A stretch of DNA of 8,764 nt. It comes from Eubacterium limosum (GTDB taxonomy: Bacteria > Bacillota > Clostridia > Eubacteriales > Eubacteriaceae). Location of the stretch: the NCBI GenBank assembly GCA_959020865.1, contig CAUEUD010000161.1, positions 1 through 8,764 of the forward strand, in the 5' to 3' direction. Shown in pieces: positions 5,683 to 8,764 of this stretch. A model generated the notes under the pieces. The model ran no database searches, was not told the origin of the DNA, and worked only from the letters and a program-made list of their open reading frames with translations. The position numbers and the translations under genes are program-made. The number at the start of each line of letters is the position of its first letter. Positions within the stretch are counted from its first letter, which is position 1.

Positions 5683-6042
5683 ATGGGATATAAATCAACC
5701 GTAACCGAAATTGGACCAATGGTGCAGGACTTTATCGGTGAAAAAATGATTATCGTCTTTAACGATAACGCACCTGCAGCCCTCAGAGAAATGGCTGTTC
5801 TCCATTCAATCGAAGAAATGGAACAGGATATTGCCGTGAACGATATCATCGCCATTGGCGGACAGGAATTCGTGGTAACAGCTGTCGGCAGTGAAGCCAA
5901 CGAAACATTCAGAACAATGGGGCACTGTACTTTCTGCTTCAACGGAGGGGATACGGCGAAGATCCCAGGACACATCGAACTCCTTGGCGAAGGGATGCCA
6001 GAAATTACTGTAGGCTGTACCATCGAAATCATTCACACCTAA
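5683..6042 (+). CDS. srlB: PTS glucitol/sorbitol-type EIIA component (SrlB-like)
   Basis: This is the cytosolic phosphocarrier between HPr and the EIIB domain of SrlE. At 119 aa it has normal length for the family. H41 in AVLHSIEEM corresponds to the phosphorylated histidine of E. coli SrlB, and IAIGGQEFVVTAVGSEANETFRTMGHCT (57-84) is the conserved core. A strong AAGGAGG (5669-5675) lies 7 nt before the ATG. It follows srlE by 24 nt and precedes the HPr gene by 18 nt, completing a full EIIC-EIIBC-EIIA set in one operon. Confidence 0.93.
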   Translation: MGYKSTVTEIGPMVQDFIGEKMIIVFNDNAPAALREMAVLHSIEEMEQDIAVNDIIAIGGQEFVVTAVGSEANETFRTMGHCTFCFNGGDTAKIPGHIELLGEGMPEITVGCTIEIIHT

Positions 6043-6060
6043 GAAAACGGAGAGGTAAAT

Positions 6061-6336
6061 ATGTATTCAAAAGAAACGGTTATTATCAACAAAACCGGTC
6101 TTCATGCAAGACCAGCATCGGACTTTACCAAAAAAGCCAGCGGCTTTAAATCAGCTATCAATGTAAAAAATCTGGATGAGGATAAAGAAGGAAACGCAAA
6201 ATCCATCATCGCAGTTATGGCAATGTGCCTGTCAAAGGGAACACGCGTTGCTGTAAGCGCTGAAGGCGACGACGAACAGCAGGCAGTCGATACACTGATC
6301 GAGCTGATCGATTCTGGCTTCGGCGAAGAAGAGTAA
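6061..6336 (+). CDS. HPr-family phosphocarrier protein
   Basis: HPr relays phosphate from enzyme I to EIIA. The 91-aa protein has the active-site histidine H15 in KTGLHARPAS (11-20), so it is not a Crh protein, which lacks this histidine. The regulatory serine of Gram-positive HPr is retained as S48 in NAKSIIAVMAM (45-55); two extra residues precede it compared with B. subtilis Ser46. It could therefore serve both transport and, if phosphorylated by HPr kinase, CcpA signalling. GGAGAGG at 6049-6055 supports the start. It is the last gene of the PTS operon and is followed at once by a terminator. No enzyme I gene is in the window. It may be a dedicated carrier for this PTS or the cell's main HPr; sequence alone does not decide. 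Confidence 0.93.
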   Translation: MYSKETVIINKTGLHARPASDFTKKASGFKSAINVKNLDEDKEGNAKSIIAVMAMCLSKGTRVAVSAEGDDEQQAVDTLIELIDSGFGEEE

Positions 6337-6339
6337 TCT

Positions 6340-6394
6340 AAAAAAGAGGAGTGCACGAAAGGGCTGACAAAGCCTGTCGTGGCACTCCTTTTTT
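6340..6394 (+). terminator. Intrinsic terminator of the PTS operon
   Basis: GGAGTGC (6348-6354) pairs with GCACTCC (6382-6388). The stem continues through ACGA/TCGT with one bulged G and is capped by GGCT-GACAA-AGCC (6362-6374). A TTTTTT run follows at 6389-6394. An A-run at 6340-6345 on the other side allows termination from the opposite strand as well. It begins just after the HPr stop codon. Confidence 0.9.
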
Positions 6395-6418
6395 ATCGCG
6401 CCAAAATCCTTGTGACGC

Positions 6419-6447
6419 TTGTTTTTTTTTCGCCTTAAGCTTATAAT
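6419..6447 (+). promoter_or_regulatory. Promoter of the aminotransferase-exoribonuclease unit
   Basis: TTGTTT (6419-6424) and a perfect TATAAT (6442-6447) are separated by 17 bp, 43 nt upstream of the aminotransferase start. With the terminator just before it, this shows the two downstream genes are a separate unit from the PTS operon. Confidence 0.65.
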
Positions 6448-6451
6448 GAAT

Positions 6452-6461
6452 ACATTAATGT
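6452..6461. repeat. 10-bp palindrome just after the -10 box
   Basis: ACATTAATGT is perfectly self-complementary and lies at the expected transcription start of the aminotransferase unit. It may be an operator, but a single short AT-rich palindrome is weak evidence. Confidence 0.2.
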
Positions 6462-6489
6462 GAGGAAATCAAAAAGGAGTTAATATAAA

Positions 6490-7698
6490 ATGCAAATATC
6501 CGAACGCGTAATGGGGATGGGAGAACCCGCCCTTTTAAAATATTATCCCCTGGTGGATAAAGCCGAGGCTGAAGGGAAAAAAGTCTACTACCTGAATATC
6601 GGACAGCCCGATATCTGTACCCCGCCCAGCTTCATGAAAAAAGTCAACGAAATGAAGGAAAACGTTCTGGCCTACGCAGCTCCCGAAGGCGAAAACGCAT
6701 TGCGGGAAGAAGCCTGCAAATATTACCAGAAATACGGCTTAACCTATCATAAAGGGGATATGCTCATCACCAATGGCGGCAGCGAAGCCCTGCTGTTCAC
6801 CTTTCTGACCATCTGTAACCCCGGCGACCAGATTCTGACCCCGGAACCGCTCTACAGCATTTATAAAGAGATGGCCTCAGCCACCAGCATTGACTTAAGA
6901 GGCATTAAAACCTACGCCGAAGAAGGCTTTGCCCTGCCGGACAGAGAAACCATCGAGGCGGCCATCACCCCGGCGACCAAGGCAATTCTGATCACCAACC
7001 CCGGCAACCCGACCGGTAAGGTGTTCAGCAGAGAAGAAATCGAACGCGTGCGGGATATCGCTCTTGCCCATGATCTTTATGTCATCGCTGATGAAGTTTA
7101 CCGCGAATTTATTTATGACGGGCTCGCGTATGTGAGCCCCGGCCATTATCCAGAGCTGGACCAGAACTGCATCATTATCGACAGTATTTCAAAGCGCTAT
7201 AGTGCCTGCGGCGCCCGTATTGGCTTTATCCTGTCAAAAAATCATGCGTTTATGAATCAGATTAAAAAACTCTGCCAGATGCGACTGGCTGTCTCCAGTG
7301 TCGACCAGCTCGGCGCCGCTGAGCTTTTCAAGCTGGATACCAGCTTTTTTGATGACGTGCTCAAGGAATACACGCATCGACGCGATATTGTCTACGACTG
7401 TCTGAAAACCATCGACGGCGTGGTCTGTAAAAAGCCGACAGGAGCATTTTACTATGTGGCCAAGCTTCCAACAAAGGACGCCTGTGATTTTATCGAATGG
7501 ATGATCACCGATTTTGATTATGAGGGCAAAACCGTGCTGCTGTCCCCTGCCAATGATTTTTATATTCATCCCGAGGACGGCGCAGATGAAGTGCGCATTG
7601 CCTATGTTTTAAAAGATACGGATATGGCAGCTGCCGTGGAAACCCTGAAGCAGGGACTCAATACTTATAAAGAAAAATTCCCGGAACGCTGTAAATAG
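6490..7698 (+). CDS. Class I/II pyridoxal-phosphate-dependent aminotransferase
   Basis: This 402-aa cytosolic enzyme has the fold type I aminotransferase pattern: N-terminal GQPDICTPP (38-46), a phosphate/ring-stacking region at TNGGSEALL (94-102), NPGNPTG (170-176), DEVYREF (201-207) whose D201 and Y204 contact PLP, the Schiff-base lysine K235 in SISKRYSACGARIGF (232-246), and R369 in EVRIAYVL as the likely substrate-carboxylate arginine. It is closest in look to the aspartate/aromatic aminotransferase group (AspB/PatA-like), but the amino donor cannot be named. AGGAG (6475-6479) sits 10 nt before the ATG. It has its own promoter and is followed 9 nt later by the exoribonuclease gene, probably a housekeeping pair unrelated to the PTS. 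Confidence 0.9.
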   Translation: MQISERVMGMGEPALLKYYPLVDKAEAEGKKVYYLNIGQPDICTPPSFMKKVNEMKENVLAYAAPEGENALREEACKYYQKYGLTYHKGDMLITNGGSEALLFTFLTICNPGDQILTPEPLYSIYKEMASATSIDLRGIKTYAEEGFALPDRETIEAAITPATKAILITNPGNPTGKVFSREEIERVRDIALAHDLYVIADEVYREFIYDGLAYVSPGHYPELDQNCIIIDSISKRYSACGARIGFILSKNHAFMNQIKKLCQMRLAVSSVDQLGAAELFKLDTSFFDDVLKEYTHRRDIVYDCLKTIDGVVCKKPTGAFYYVAKLPTKDACDFIEWMITDFDYEGKTVLLSPANDFYIHPEDGADEVRIAYVLKDTDMAAAVETLKQGLNTYKEKFPERCK

Positions 7699-7707
7699 GA
7701 GAAAAGA

Positions 7708-8652
7708 ATGGAAATAAAAAATCTACAGAAGGGTCAGCCGTTTTTAGGCTACCTCTTTATCAAATCCCAGGTAACCAAAACCGCTGCCAATGGCAGCCGC
7801 TATTTTAATATGAAGCTCACCGACACCAATTTCGACGAAATCGACGGAAAAATGTGGGATGTCAAGGAAGCCGACGAAGAGGAATTTGTCACTGGCAAGC
7901 TTGTAAAGATCAAGGGCGCTGTCCAGGAATATAACGGGCATCTCCAGCTCATTGCCAACCGTATGCGTCTGGCCAATGAAGGCGACGATGTCAGCATTGA
8001 CGATTTTGTGGAGTGTGCCCCCAAAAATGTCAATGACATGATCAGAGAGATCAATACGACCATTGATGCCTTTGCGAATGAAGACATTAAGAAGCTGACC
8101 AAGGCCATCTTTGAAGATAAGACAAAAGTACTGTCCTATTTCCCGGCAGCCAAGTCTAACCACCATGCCCTAAAGGGCGGACTGCTCTACCACACCTATT
8201 CCATGCTGCAAATCGGAAAAAGCCTGACACCGCTTTACCCGTTTCTCAATGCAGACTTGCTGTATTCAGGCATCATCCTCCACGACATCGGCAAGATTAC
8301 TGAGATGGAATCCGATGAAAACGGCTCTGTAAGCGACTATACCGAGGAAGGCAAGCTGTTGGGGCATATCGTCACAGAAATCGTGGAAATCGACCAATAT
8401 GGGCAAAAACTCGGCGTCAGTGAGGAAGTTCTGCTGCTCTTAAAGCACATGATTCTGTCACACCATTACGAAGCTGAATACGGAAGCCCCAAAAAGCCGA
8501 TGTTTCCAGAAGCTGAGCTGCTTCACCACATCGACATCATTGACGCTCGTATGAATACCATGGAAAAAGTTCAGAACAGCCTAGAGCCTGGCGCCTTCTC
8601 CGAAAAGATCTGGGGACTGGATGGTATCCAGCTCTACCGAAGCAAATTGTAA
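7708..8652 (+). CDS. YhaM-like 3'-5' exoribonuclease (OB-fold plus HD domain)
   Basis: The 314-aa length matches B. subtilis YhaM, a 3'-to-5' exoribonuclease that also degrades single-stranded DNA in vitro. An N-terminal OB-fold nucleic-acid-binding domain spans about 14-88 (TKTAANGSRYFNMKLTDT; LVKIKGAVQEYNGHLQLI). The metal-dependent HD phosphohydrolase domain covers about 150-290 with H162 (GGLLYHTYSM), H192-D193 (ILHDIGKI), H220, H252/H253 (ILSHHYEAEYGSPKKP) and D276/D279 (HHIDIIDAR). All expected metal ligands seem present. AGGAG (7697-7701) overlaps the aminotransferase stop codon, so translation is likely coupled. It is predicted to act in RNA turnover in the cytosol and has no evident link to polyol use. 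Confidence 0.9.
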   Translation: MEIKNLQKGQPFLGYLFIKSQVTKTAANGSRYFNMKLTDTNFDEIDGKMWDVKEADEEEFVTGKLVKIKGAVQEYNGHLQLIANRMRLANEGDDVSIDDFVECAPKNVNDMIREINTTIDAFANEDIKKLTKAIFEDKTKVLSYFPAAKSNHHALKGGLLYHTYSMLQIGKSLTPLYPFLNADLLYSGIILHDIGKITEMESDENGSVSDYTEEGKLLGHIVTEIVEIDQYGQKLGVSEEVLLLLKHMILSHHYEAEYGSPKKPMFPEAELLHHIDIIDARMNTMEKVQNSLEPGAFSEKIWGLDGIQLYRSKL

Positions 8653-8677
8653 GCTGCAGATACTCTATATAATGTAG

Positions 8678-8710
8678 AAAAAAGCAGATGCCGCCGCGCA
8701 TCTGCTTTTT
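8678..8710 (+). terminator. Intrinsic terminator after the exoribonuclease gene
   Basis: GCAGATGC (8684-8691), loop CGCCGC, GCATCTGC (8698-8705), then TTTTT (8706-8710). An A-run (8678-8683) upstream extends the stem and could allow bidirectional use. It lies 26 nt past the stop codon and closes the unit. The remaining 54 nt are AT-rich with nothing recognisable. Confidence 0.92.
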
Positions 8711-8764
8711 AAAATATCCAGGTTAAAATAAAATCAAAAAAGATTAAAATAAATGTTAAAAAGC

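Noticed and set aside
7744..8166. Minus-strand open frame opposite the exoribonuclease gene (140 codons)
   Set aside because: It is a shadow of a well-supported gene, with no recognisable protein features.
8647..8673. Promoter-like TTGTAA...TATAAT after the exoribonuclease gene
   Set aside because: The spacing is 15 bp, and any transcript would run straight into the terminator hairpin at 8684-8710.
1..8764. CRISPR array, tRNA or rRNA genes, insertion sequence
   Set aside because: No regularly spaced repeats, cloverleaf-like sequence, ribosomal RNA motifs or transposase coding sequence were seen.

Overview
The window reads as chromosome of a low-to-moderate GC Gram-positive anaerobe. Every gene is on the + strand behind a strong GGAG/GGAGG-type ribosome binding site, the promoters are sigma-A-like, and a YhaM-type exoribonuclease and a SorC-family regulator are present. 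An acetogenic Eubacteriaceae host (Eubacterium/Acetobacterium-like) is my best guess. This is an impression from protein and base composition, not a search result.

Region 1 (1-3179) holds a SorC-family sugar-responsive regulator with a clear promoter and a palindrome across its -10 box. It is followed by an AraM-like sn-glycerol-1-phosphate dehydrogenase and, 2 nt later, an AraL/NagD-like HAD-IIA phosphatase. The same two families sit side by side as araL-araM in the Bacillus subtilis arabinose operon.

Region 2 (3180-3395) is a non-coding gap with two perfect hairpins, one of them very long, and then a new promoter. Region 3 (3396-6394) is a glucitol-type PTS operon: an elongated GutM, EIIC (SrlA), EIIB/C (SrlE), EIIA (SrlB), a dedicated HPr, and an intrinsic terminator. 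A 148-nt leader before srlA holds three small hairpins and a partial CcpA-type (cre) site.

Region 4 (6395-8764) is a separate housekeeping unit with its own promoter: a class I/II PLP aminotransferase, then a YhaM-like OB-fold/HD exoribonuclease, then an intrinsic terminator.

How the genes may work together (inference): the PTS imports and phosphorylates a polyol, with the local HPr available as phosphate donor. The AraM-like enzyme is the only oxidoreductase in the cluster and would act on the polyol phosphate. The HAD enzyme would trim or detoxify a phosphorylated intermediate, and the SorC protein would sense a sugar phosphate. The usual sorbitol-6-phosphate dehydrogenase (SrlD) is absent from the window, so the substrate is probably not plain sorbitol handled in the classical way. 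This unusual polyol-phosphate cassette is the strongest candidate here for an undescribed pathway.
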